5,051 nucleotides of DNA, taken from positions 10,039 through 15,089 of the forward strand of contig DHNF01000120.1 of NCBI GenBank assembly GCA_002409375.1, given 5' to 3'. The stretch is from Ruminococcaceae bacterium UBA5423. Its GTDB lineage: Bacteria > Bacillota > Clostridia > Oscillospirales > Acutalibacteraceae. The notes under the pieces are model-generated. The model had not been told where the DNA came from, made no database searches, and saw only the letters and a list, made by a program, of their open reading frames with translations. Shown here in pieces: positions 1-5,051 of this stretch. Numbering within the stretch: the first letter of the stretch is position 1; each line of letters opens with the position of its first letter. The position numbers were made by a program, and so were the translations under genes.

Positions 1-171
1 GTACTTGTCTTTGTTGCGGTTTCGGTTATGAGTCTTATTGCGACTTCGTCAGACAACGAAGACAAGCTTACTCGCGCCGTAATGAACGAAACTAAAATTG
101 TGCACAGAGTAGAAAAGATTAACCCAGTCACCAATAAATTGTATTCGATGTTTGGCGCTAAATCAGTATAA
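1..171 (+). CDS. C-terminal fragment of a small membrane protein, possibly CvpA family (5' end outside window)
   Basis: Frame 1 is open from the left edge to a TAA at 169-171, giving 56 residues of a gene that starts outside the window. The first 14 or so residues (VLVFVAVSVMSLIA) are hydrophobic and look like the end of a last membrane helix. A polar tail follows, with a charged segment and the stretch ETKIVHRVEKINPVTNKL. An S/T-x-I-V-x-x-[VI]-x-x-x-NP pattern just after a last membrane helix is reminiscent of clostridial CvpA-family proteins, which are multi-helix inner-membrane proteins named for colicin V production. The gene lies 41 bases before the phosphatidyltransferase on the same strand, with no terminator seen between them, so the two are probably cotranscribed. 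That this is real coding sequence is fairly likely. The family assignment is tentative, because only the tail is visible and CvpA tails are poorly conserved. Confidence 0.5.
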   Translation, partial: VLVFVAVSVMSLIATSSDNEDKLTRAVMNETKIVHRVEKINPVTNKLYSMFGAKSV

Positions 172-212
172 CATACAGCGCGATCAAATCGAAAGGATAT
201 GACTTTTAGGCT

Positions 213-815
213 ATGAGCTTTTTAAATATAGAATTTAAAATGAATATACCAAACGCACTATCATTTTTCCGCATTGCACTGCTGCCTGTGTTTATTATAC
301 TGTATCTCAACAGCAGCAATTATCCCATATTAGTATATTGGGCACTGGGCGTTCTTTTGCTTTCGGGCTTGACCGACTCGCTCGATGGCATTATTGCGCG
401 CCGTTTCAATCAAATTACCGATCTTGGAAAGCTTTTGGATCCTGTAGCAGACAAACTAACACAGGTAACGGTTGTAATTTGCCTTGCCCTTCGCTATTCT
501 GAAGTGGTTTATCTTGTTGTGATTTGTCTTATTAAAGAATTTTTTCAGGCATTGGGCGGGATAATACTTCTCAGGCGGGGAGTAAAAATTCGCGGTGCAA
601 GATGGTTTGGAAAGCTTTCGACATTTACTTTTTACGGTGTTATGATATTAATTGTCGGTTGGCCCGGTATGCCAAGATGGTTATTTATTACACTTGTTAT
701 CGTGGTTGCACTGCTTATGCTGTTTGCTTTTGTCAACTATATAGCTGTGTTCTTTAAAATGAGAAAAAACTTTGCCGACAGGGAAGCGTCCGCTAATAAT
801 ACGAAATCGGCCTGA
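213..815 (+). CDS. CDP-alcohol phosphatidyltransferase (PgsA-like phospholipid synthesis enzyme)
   Basis: Integral membrane enzyme that transfers a phosphatidyl group from CDP-diacylglycerol to an alcohol. The likeliest acceptor is glycerol-3-phosphate, giving phosphatidylglycerophosphate, but a cardiolipin-synthase-like role is possible. The complete CDP-alcohol signature D-x2-D-G-x2-A-R-x8-G-x3-D-x3-D is present: D55, D58, G59, A62, R63, G72, D76, D80. These acidic residues bind metal and include the catalytic base. Several hydrophobic helices surround it (about 17-33, 40-54, 84-120, 137-152, 157-180), and a polar tail ends the 200-residue protein, a normal family length. The start is ambiguous. 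ATG 213 has GAAAGGA 15 bases upstream, which is rather far. ATG 240 gives the family-typical start MNIPNALSFFRI but has no visible ribosome binding site. The later segment GARWFGKLST (128-137) differs from the GKxKT seen in typical PgsA, so I do not assign a symbol. Confidence 0.88.
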   Translation: MSFLNIEFKMNIPNALSFFRIALLPVFIILYLNSSNYPILVYWALGVLLLSGLTDSLDGIIARRFNQITDLGKLLDPVADKLTQVTVVICLALRYSEVVYLVVICLIKEFFQALGGIILLRRGVKIRGARWFGKLSTFTFYGVMILIVGWPGMPRWLFITLVIVVALLMLFAFVNYIAVFFKMRKNFADREASANNTKSA

Positions 816-850
816 CGACACAAACAGCCGGCATATATTTTTTAATTTTA
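808..850 (+). terminator. Weak intrinsic terminator candidate after the phosphatidyltransferase gene
   Basis: CGGCCTG (808-814) can pair with CAGCCG (825-830) with one bulged C and a 10-base loop. After a short spacer come six T at 838-843 and a further T run to 849. The stem is short and overlaps the stop codon of the upstream gene, so it may be only a partial terminator or attenuator. It overlaps the promoter candidate at 812-839. Confidence 0.3.
812..839 (+). promoter_or_regulatory. Candidate sigma-A-type promoter for the Clp ATPase gene
   Basis: CTGACG (812-817; 4 of 6 matches to TTGACA) lies 16 bases before TATATT (834-839; 5 of 6 matches to TATAAT). Transcription would begin near 846, leaving a leader of about 68 bases that contains the hairpin at 863-905. 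An alternative is TTGCCG (772-777), 17 bases, AATAAT (795-800), inside the end of the upstream gene. I saw no convincing CtsR or CIRCE operator near either. Both promoters are eye-matched only. Confidence 0.3.
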
Positions 851-862
851 TTGCGCCAAAAA

Positions 863-905
863 CATGCCTTTTGCAAACAGCGGGGGCCCGGCGCAGAAAG
901 GCATG
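863..905 (+). promoter_or_regulatory. Leader hairpin that sequesters the clpE ribosome binding site
   Basis: CATGCCTTT (863-871) is the exact reverse complement of AAAGGCATG (897-905), giving nine perfect pairs. Past a bulged G896, TGC (872-874) can pair with GCA (893-895). The 3' arm contains GAAAGG (896-901), the only Shine-Dalgarno-like sequence before the ATG at 914 (12-base spacing). No T run follows the stem, so it is not an intrinsic terminator. The geometry fits a translational switch such as an RNA thermometer or a protein-bound hairpin. The hairpin is seen directly; the regulatory role is inferred. Confidence 0.5.
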
Positions 906-913
906 ATTTCAAC

Positions 914-3175
914 ATGTTATGTTCTCGTTGTAAAAATCGTACGGCCGTCGTATTTATCACCCGACTCGAGGGCGACAAAACAATTAACGACGGCCTTTGT
1001 CTTGTATGTGCAAAGGAGCTCGGCATAAAGCCGGTTAGCGAACTGCTGGATAAATTCGGCATTTCGGAAGATGAAATGGAGCAAATGGATCAGCAGCTTG
1101 GAGAGTTGATGGAAACCGGAGATGAAGATGGGTTTACTCCCGGCGGTGCAGCCACATTTCCGTTTTTGCAAAACTTATTTAATATGCCGTCCAACAAAGA
1201 TTTACAGCAAGATAAAAAGGATAAGCCATCAGGCAATAATAATAAAAAGAAAGAAAAGAAACGCAAGTTTCTTGATACCTACTGTACAAACCTAACAAAA
1301 CGTGCAGCCGATGGCGAAATCGATTTGATTGTTGGGCGTGACCGTGAAATATACCGTGTTGTGCAAATCCTCACACGCCGTACAAAAAACAACCCGTGTC
1401 TTATCGGCGAACCGGGTGTAGGCAAAACTGCAATTGCCGAGGGGCTTGCGTTGCGAATTGCAGCAGGCAATGTTCCACACCGTCTTATGGATAAGGAGAT
1501 ACATCTGCTTGATTTAACGGCGCTGGTTGCCGGAACGCAGTTTCGCGGCCAGTTTGAAAGCAGGATAAAGGGGCTTGTCGAGGAAGTTAAAGCAGAGGGC
1601 AATATTGTACTGTTTATAGACGAGGTTCACAATCTTGTCGGTACAGGTGACGCCGAGGGGAGTATGTCTGCCGCCAACATCTTAAAACCGGCTTTATCAC
1701 GCGGTGAAATTCAGGTTATAGGTGCCACCACATTTAACGAATACCGCAAGCATATCGAAAAGGATGCCGCACTCGAACGACGCTTCCAGCCCGTTACAAT
1801 CGAGGAGCCATCAATTGACGATGCGGTAAATATGCTAAAGGGCATTAAAAGCTATTACGAGGAATTTCATAGTGTGAGCATTGACGATACTCTTATTCGC
1901 CGTGCAGTAACCTTATCCGAAAGATATATAAATGATAGATTTTTACCCGATAAGGCAATAGATTTGCTTGATGAGGCCTGTGCAGCAGCAGCCCTCAGAA
2001 ACCATTTAGCTGACGAGTATGCCAAGCTGACAAAGCATATTGAGAGCTTGAAGCAGGACGAAGAATCCCAAATAAACAGCGAACCCGTGGATTATGAAAA
2101 GCTCGCAGTCACCCGGTCTGAGCTTATGAAGTTGGAAAAACAGGCGAATCAAATAAAAGATGATGCAACCGGCATTCAGGTAACTGACGACGATTTGGCT
2201 CAAGTAATCGAGCTTTGGACCGGCATACCTGCATCCAAAGTGCGTGAAAGTGAGCTTTCAAGGCTTTCAAATCTTGAAAAAAGTTTAAGTCAAAAAATAA
2301 TTGGACAGGACGAGGCAATCATGCTGGCGTCTGCTGCTATACGCCGCAGCCGCGTACAAATCAGTTCGCGGCGCAGGCCCGCATCATTTATTTTTGTCGG
2401 CCCAACAGGTGTTGGCAAAACAGAGCTTGTCAAAGTGATTGCAGCAGAGCTTTTTGATACACCCGAAACGATGATACGGCTTGATATGTCGGAATTCATG
2501 GAAAAGCATTCTGTTTCACGCATAATCGGTTCCCCCCCCGGCTATGTCGGCTACGATGAAGCAGGACAGCTTACTGAAAAGGTTCGGCGAAAGCCCTATT
2601 CGGTTATATTGTTTGATGAAATAGAAAAGGCACACCCCGACGTGCTTAATATTCTGCTTCAAATCTTAGATGAAGGCAGAGTGACCGATGCCCACGGACG
2701 GACGGTAAATTTTGAAAATACGATTATAGTTATGACTTCAAATGCCGGCAGCCAGAACCGTGAGAGCCTTATGGGATTTGGCAAAACAGACGCCCAGGCT
2801 TCTCGCGAACGCACAATGAAAGCACTAAGCGACTTTCTTAGACCGGAATTTATAAGCCGCGTCGATGAGGTGATCTATTTTGCGCCGCTGACATCCGATG
2901 ATTTTATACGCATTGCCCAACTGATGCTTAATGAGCTTGTTGAACCGTTAAAAGACCGTGACATTAATTTTTCATGGACACCCGAGGCATGCGCAGCTTT
3001 GGCAAAAAAAGCGTTTGGCGGAAAACGAGGTGCGCGTGATTTGCGCGGCACAATTCGGCGGCAAGTCGAGGACAAAATTGCAAGTATTCTTGTCGATAAT
3101 TGTGATAATCCTCCGCGCAAAATCACTGTTGTAGTCGACGGTGAGCATGCCGTAAGAATAGAATACAGCAGTTGA
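914..3175 (+). CDS. clpE: ClpE/ClpC-type Clp ATPase (Hsp100 unfoldase) with N-terminal zinc finger
   Basis: ATP-driven cytoplasmic unfoldase expected to form a hexamer and feed damaged proteins to ClpP. The 753 residues run as follows. A zinc finger, C3-x2-C6 ... C29-x2-C32, stands where ClpC and ClpB have Clp_N repeats. An acidic stretch (about 50-73) is followed by a Lys/Asn-rich linker (95-118). AAA domain 1 has Walker A GEPGVGKT (165-172), Walker B LFIDE (233-237), pore loop around F210 and an ERRF arginine finger (288-291). A short UVR-like middle region spans 361-425. AAA domain 2 has Walker A GPTGVGKT (496-503), Walker B ILFDE (565-569), pore loop GYVG (543-546), arginine finger R649 and sensor-2 GAR (706-708). 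MGF (620-622) fits the ClpP-docking loop. ATG 914 is chosen because it puts the zinc finger at the N-terminus and has GAAAGG at 896-901; a TTG at 851 would read through the leader hairpin. Databases may label this ClpC. The class is certain, the ClpE label probable. Confidence 0.93.
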   Translation: MLCSRCKNRTAVVFITRLEGDKTINDGLCLVCAKELGIKPVSELLDKFGISEDEMEQMDQQLGELMETGDEDGFTPGGAATFPFLQNLFNMPSNKDLQQDKKDKPSGNNNKKKEKKRKFLDTYCTNLTKRAADGEIDLIVGRDREIYRVVQILTRRTKNNPCLIGEPGVGKTAIAEGLALRIAAGNVPHRLMDKEIHLLDLTALVAGTQFRGQFESRIKGLVEEVKAEGNIVLFIDEVHNLVGTGDAEGSMSAANILKPALSRGEIQVIGATTFNEYRKHIEKDAALERRFQPVTIEEPSIDDAVNMLKGIKSYYEEFHSVSIDDTLIRRAVTLSERYINDRFLPDKAIDLLDEACAAAALRNHLADEYAKLTKHIESLKQDEESQINSEPVDYEKLAVTRSELMKLEKQANQIKDDATGIQVTDDDLAQVIELWTGIPASKVRESELSRLSNLEKSLSQKIIGQDEAIMLASAAIRRSRVQISSRRRPASFIFVGPTGVGKTELVKVIAAELFDTPETMIRLDMSEFMEKHSVSRIIGSPPGYVGYDEAGQLTEKVRRKPYSVILFDEIEKAHPDVLNILLQILDEGRVTDAHGRTVNFENTIIVMTSNAGSQNRESLMGFGKTDAQASRERTMKALSDFLRPEFISRVDEVIYFAPLTSDDFIRIAQLMLNELVEPLKDRDINFSWTPEACAALAKKAFGGKRGARDLRGTIRRQVEDKIASILVDNCDNPPRKITVVVDGEHAVRIEYSS

Positions 3176-3187
3176 TGTTTATATAAA

Positions 3188-3210
3188 GGGACGGCAATTG
3201 TCGCCGTCCC
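3188..3210 (+). terminator. Hairpin terminator or attenuator after clpE
   Basis: GGGACGGC (3188-3195) pairs perfectly with GCCGTCCC (3203-3210) around a 7-base loop, 12 bases after the clpE stop. The following GCTTTCTATT is only partly T-rich, so termination may be incomplete and some uppP message could come from read-through. No clear promoter is visible between this hairpin and uppP. Confidence 0.65.
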
Positions 3211-3248
3211 GCTTTCTATTAGTATCCAGACTGAAAGAAGTGGTATGA

Positions 3249-4127
3249 ATGGGCGAATTTATGGAAATTCTGAAATCCGTACTTATGGGTATCGTGCAGG
3301 GCATAACGGAATGGCTGCCGATAAGCAGCACAGGTCATATGTTGCTTTTGGATGAGTTTATTAAAATAACTGTTAGCACTGTAAGTGAGCGAAACAGTGA
3401 ATTTTTTAATGTATTCAAGGTTTTTATACAATTAGGCTCTATACTCGCTGTGTTGGTGCTTTATTTTGATAAACTCAATCCGTTTTCAACAAAAAAGTCG
3501 GACACCGAAAAAAGGTTGACACTGTCTCTTTGGGGCAAGGTTCTTGTTGCAAGCATACCCGCAGGCATAATCGGAGTGCTGTTTGATGATGCTATTGATG
3601 GGGTTTTATCGAAACCGTTTGTAATAGCTGCAGCGCTTATTGTATACGGGTTTTTGTTTTTATTGCTCGAAAACAGAAAGCAAACTCCTAAAATTCATAA
3701 TTTTTCGCAAATGAGCTATAAAACCGCATTGCTGATTGGTGTGTGCCAGATGTTAGCTCTTGTTCCTGGGACATCTCGATCAGGCTCAACAATACTCGGC
3801 GCGGTTTTTTTGGGCACATCACGGTTTGTCGCGGCAGAATTTTCGTTTTTTATGGCAATTCCTGCAATGTTAGGCGGCAGCGGCATTCGCCTTATTAAAT
3901 TCGCACTTGAGAACAGCGAAACCTACGGTACGCAATATCCTGCGCTGTTCAGCGGACTTGAGTGGGGTGTACTGCTGACGGGATTTGTAGTCGCGTTTAT
4001 TGTCTCTATATTTGTTATTAAATTTCTTATAAACTTTATAAAAAGGCATGACTTTAAGGCATTTGGTTATTATCGTATTTTGCTCGGCATGCTTGTGCTT
4101 ATATATTTTGGATTTATAGCCGTTTAG
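3249..4127 (+). CDS. uppP: Undecaprenyl-diphosphatase UppP (BacA family)
   Basis: Integral membrane phosphatase that converts undecaprenyl diphosphate to undecaprenyl phosphate, recycling the lipid carrier for peptidoglycan and other wall polymers. Extra activity of this family gives bacitracin resistance. Both active-site regions are intact: Q17-GIT-E21 with PISSTGH (24-30), and PGTSRSGST (173-181) containing the catalytic arginine R177. The conserved AAEFSFFMAIP (195-205) and the terminal FGYYRILLG (272-280) are also present. About eight hydrophobic segments are spread over 292 residues, a normal length. The N-terminal ITEWLPISSTGHM and the NPFS (77-80) after the second helix resemble the clostridial subgroup. 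ATG 3249 has a weak purine-rich site (AGAAGTGG, 3236-3243); in-frame ATG 3261 would give MEILKSV, also family-like. It follows clpE after 73 bases that include a hairpin, so it may be partly independent of clpE. Confidence 0.96.
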   Translation: MGEFMEILKSVLMGIVQGITEWLPISSTGHMLLLDEFIKITVSTVSERNSEFFNVFKVFIQLGSILAVLVLYFDKLNPFSTKKSDTEKRLTLSLWGKVLVASIPAGIIGVLFDDAIDGVLSKPFVIAAALIVYGFLFLLLENRKQTPKIHNFSQMSYKTALLIGVCQMLALVPGTSRSGSTILGAVFLGTSRFVAAEFSFFMAIPAMLGGSGIRLIKFALENSETYGTQYPALFSGLEWGVLLTGFVVAFIVSIFVIKFLINFIKRHDFKAFGYYRILLGMLVLIYFGFIAV

Positions 4128-4141
4128 TATTTACGAATAAA

Positions 4142-4181
4142 TTTGTAATTTTGTAAAAGACTATTGTTAAGATAATAAAAT
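4142..4181 (+). promoter_or_regulatory. AT-rich promoter region of the DUF3892 gene with a tandem TTTGTAA repeat
   Basis: The 79 bases between uppP and the next gene are very AT-rich. TTTGTAA occurs twice, at 4142-4148 and 4150-4156. TTGTAA (4151-4156) could be a -35 element, with TAATAA (4173-4178, 16-base spacing) or TAAAAT (4176-4181, 19-base spacing) as -10. The element choice is uncertain. No GC-rich terminator is seen after uppP, so read-through is also possible. Confidence 0.3.
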
Positions 4182-4193
4182 AACATTTTGCAT

Positions 4194-4200
4194 GGAGGGA
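4194..4200 (+). promoter_or_regulatory. Strong Shine-Dalgarno site deciding a TTG start
   Basis: GGAGGGA ends six bases before the TTG at 4207-4209. It is the best ribosome binding site in the window. There is no in-frame ATG until the methionine codons at residues 11-12, which would remove the N-terminal repeat motif, so the TTG start is well supported. Confidence 0.8.
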
Positions 4201-4206
4201 ATTTAA

Positions 4207-4497
4207 TTGGACAACAACGATTTAACTCAATTGCCGATGATGTCATTTAAAGAAATCCCTGAACCAAAAGCAGATGCACAACCGATAGTGGCATTGGTCA
4301 AAGAAAGTGGACGTGTGATTGGATACCAATTGGCAGACGGTCGAATTATAAATAAACAAGAGGGCGTAAGTCTTGCAAAAGCGGGCGAAATCCAAGGCGT
4401 TGGTATTGCAACCCGAAAAGGCAACGAGTATTTAAGAACTCTTCCGGATGGCGAAGATAACAATAATTTAAGTAATCTTCCTACTGTCAAAAATTAA
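4207..4497 (+). CDS. DUF3892 domain-containing small protein, function unknown
   Basis: A 96-residue soluble protein starting at TTG behind GGAGGGA. The core (about 26-80) has the layout I associate with DUF3892: I-x-A-L-V-K-E-S-G-R-V-I-G-Y-x-L (27-42), a DGR turn (44-46), a helical segment (50-60), then IQGVGIATRKGNEYLRTLP (62-80). The C-terminal NNNLSNLP (85-92) also fits the family ending. The function of DUF3892 is not established, and I do not assign one. There is no signal peptide, membrane helix or cysteine. The N-terminal DNNDLTQLP (2-10) closely resembles the C-terminal DNNNLSNLP (84-92), and a third LxxLP, LRTLP, lies at 76-80. The gene stands alone, 79 bases after uppP, and is followed by a convergent terminator region, so it is probably its own transcription unit. 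Coding status is near certain; the family call comes from motif memory. Confidence 0.85.
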   Translation: MDNNDLTQLPMMSFKEIPEPKADAQPIVALVKESGRVIGYQLADGRIINKQEGVSLAKAGEIQGVGIATRKGNEYLRTLPDGEDNNNLSNLPTVKN

Positions 4498-4634
4498 TCA
4501 TTTTTTGAGTTTATGGGCTGGAGAAGTCAGCCTGTAAACTATCCGATTAAAAGATTATTAAAATTTGCAAGAATTTTTTTATATCACGCATGGCCGTCGA
4601 TACAGGCGGGCTTTACCCATCTTCACCATAACAG

Positions 4635-4673
4635 AACCCCCGTTCATCGCATTTACGGCAATGAACGGGGGTT
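4635..4673. terminator. Long perfect hairpin between convergent genes, probable bidirectional terminator
   Basis: AACCCCCGTTCAT (4635-4647) is the exact reverse complement of ATGAACGGGGGTT (4661-4673), giving 13 pairs. Past one mismatch, GC (4649-4650) can pair with GC (4658-4659). On the plus strand TTGATTAT follows and on the minus strand TTCTGTTAT follows, so neither side has a classic T run. It lies 138 bases after the DUF3892 stop and 64 bases beyond the ppdK stop. Its position favours termination of ppdK, with the DUF3892 transcript ending here too. The rest of 4498-4736 shows no supported gene. Confidence 0.6.
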
Positions 4674-4736
4674 GATTATAGATGATTTCGGGAATACACC
4701 GAAAATCCGATACCTTCGGTTTATCTGGGAATAGTA

Positions 4737-5051
4737 TTATGCCTTCTTCGACTTAATTGCAGCCTGGGCTAAAGCAAGCCGTGCAATCGGAACACGGAAA
4801 GGTGAGCATGACACATAATCAAGTCCGATATCGTGGCAAAACTCGACTGATGACGGGTCACCGCCATGCTCGCCGCAAATGCCTAGCTTAAGGTCAGGCC
4901 TCGTTGCGCGTCCTTTTTGTACAGCCATTTTTACAAGCTCACCAACACCGGTTTGGTCAAGGCGTGCAAACGGATCAGCCTCATAAATATTTTTATCGTA
5001 GTATGCTTCGAGGAATTTGCTTGCATCGTCACGGCTGAAACCAAATGTCAT
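4737..5051 (-). CDS. ppdK: Pyruvate phosphate dikinase, C-terminal part (gene continues beyond the right edge)
   Basis: Cytoplasmic enzyme that interconverts pyruvate, ATP and phosphate with phosphoenolpyruvate, AMP and diphosphate. In many anaerobes it works in the glycolytic or gluconeogenic direction. The 104 visible residues are the end of the C-terminal PEP/pyruvate-binding barrel of a family usually about 870-900 residues long. Hallmarks are [10 protein letters not shown] (1-10), the active-site CGEHGGDP (59-66) with its catalytic cysteine, and [19 protein letters not shown] (80-98) at the barrel end. The stop is TAA, complement of 4737-4739. The ATG at the window edge is an internal methionine (the family reads [14 protein letters not shown] across this point), so the real start lies outside. 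The gene converges on the plus-strand genes and shares the hairpin at 4635-4673 as its likely terminator. Confidence 0.96.
   Translation of the reverse strand: MTFGFSRDDASKFLEAYYDKNIYEADPFARLDQTGVGELVKMAVQKGRATRPDLKLGICGEHGGDPSSVEFCHDIGLDYVSCSPFRVPIARLALAQAAIKSKKA

Noticed and set aside
851..913. Longer clpE start at TTG 851, adding 21 residues
   Set aside because: There is no Shine-Dalgarno site before it, the added residues encode the leader hairpin, and the zinc finger naturally begins at the ATG 914.
903..1028. Short out-of-frame open frame starting at ATG 903 within the hairpin arm, overlapping the start of clpE
   Set aside because: The start is locked in the stem with no properly placed ribosome binding site, and the frame runs through the conserved zinc-finger coding region in the wrong phase.
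3373..3399. TTAGCACT resembling half of a CIRCE heat-shock operator
   Set aside because: The required inverted half at the correct nine-base spacing is absent, and the site lies inside uppP coding sequence.
4294..4312. GGTCAAA followed by a partial second heptad, resembling a CtsR operator
   Set aside because: The second heptad does not match, and the site is inside the DUF3892 coding region, not near a promoter.
4227..4490. 87-codon open frame on the minus strand opposite the DUF3892 gene
   Set aside because: It is antisense to a gene with a strong ribosome binding site and a recognisable domain, and has no support of its own.
4698..4720. ACCGAA/TTCGGT six-pair hairpin near the ppdK stop codon
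   Set aside because: The stem is short with an 11-base loop and no T run on either strand, and it competes with other pairings; the hairpin at 4635-4673 is a much better terminator.
4513..4734. 73-codon plus-strand open frame in the convergent intergenic region
   Set aside because: It has no ribosome binding site, spans the long terminator hairpin, matches no family I know, and its composition looks like translated noncoding DNA.

Overview
The window looks like chromosomal DNA from an anaerobic member of the Firmicutes (Bacillota), class Clostridia, possibly an Oscillospirales/Ruminococcaceae-type lineage. I infer this from the clostridial style of the undecaprenyl-diphosphatase, the ClpE-type Clp ATPase with an N-terminal zinc finger, pyruvate phosphate dikinase, and the moderately AT-rich composition with purine-rich Shine-Dalgarno sites and occasional TTG starts. 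This is taxonomic inference from protein style, not a database result.

Layout, left to right. Positions 1-171 (+) hold the C-terminal end of a small membrane protein, possibly CvpA-like. Positions 213-815 (+) encode a CDP-alcohol phosphatidyltransferase of phospholipid synthesis. A 98-base gap (816-913) holds a weak terminator/promoter candidate and a strong hairpin that buries the ribosome binding site of the next gene. Positions 914-3175 (+) encode a two-domain Clp/Hsp100 ATPase of the ClpE/ClpC type, followed by a GC-rich hairpin at 3188-3210. Positions 3249-4127 (+) encode undecaprenyl-diphosphatase (UppP/BacA). Positions 4207-4497 (+) encode a 96-residue DUF3892-type protein, read from a TTG codon behind a very good Shine-Dalgarno site. 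Positions 4498-4736 are noncoding and carry a perfect 13-bp hairpin between convergent genes. Positions 4737-5051 (-) hold the C-terminal 104 residues of pyruvate phosphate dikinase, whose gene continues past the right edge.

Functionally, the first four plus-strand genes form a loose envelope and protein-quality group: membrane protein, phospholipid head-group transfer, Clp unfoldase, and recycling of the lipid carrier for peptidoglycan. The clpE leader and the hairpin after clpE suggest that the unfoldase is controlled separately from its lipid-related neighbours. The DUF3892 gene appears to be a single-gene unit, and ppdK belongs to an unrelated leftward unit of central carbon metabolism.

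Most of the window is ordinary core genome, and I see no mobile element, CRISPR array, tRNA or rRNA. The two points most worth a second look are the Shine-Dalgarno-sequestering hairpin upstream of the Clp ATPase and the repeated LxxLP-type motifs at both ends of the small DUF3892 protein.
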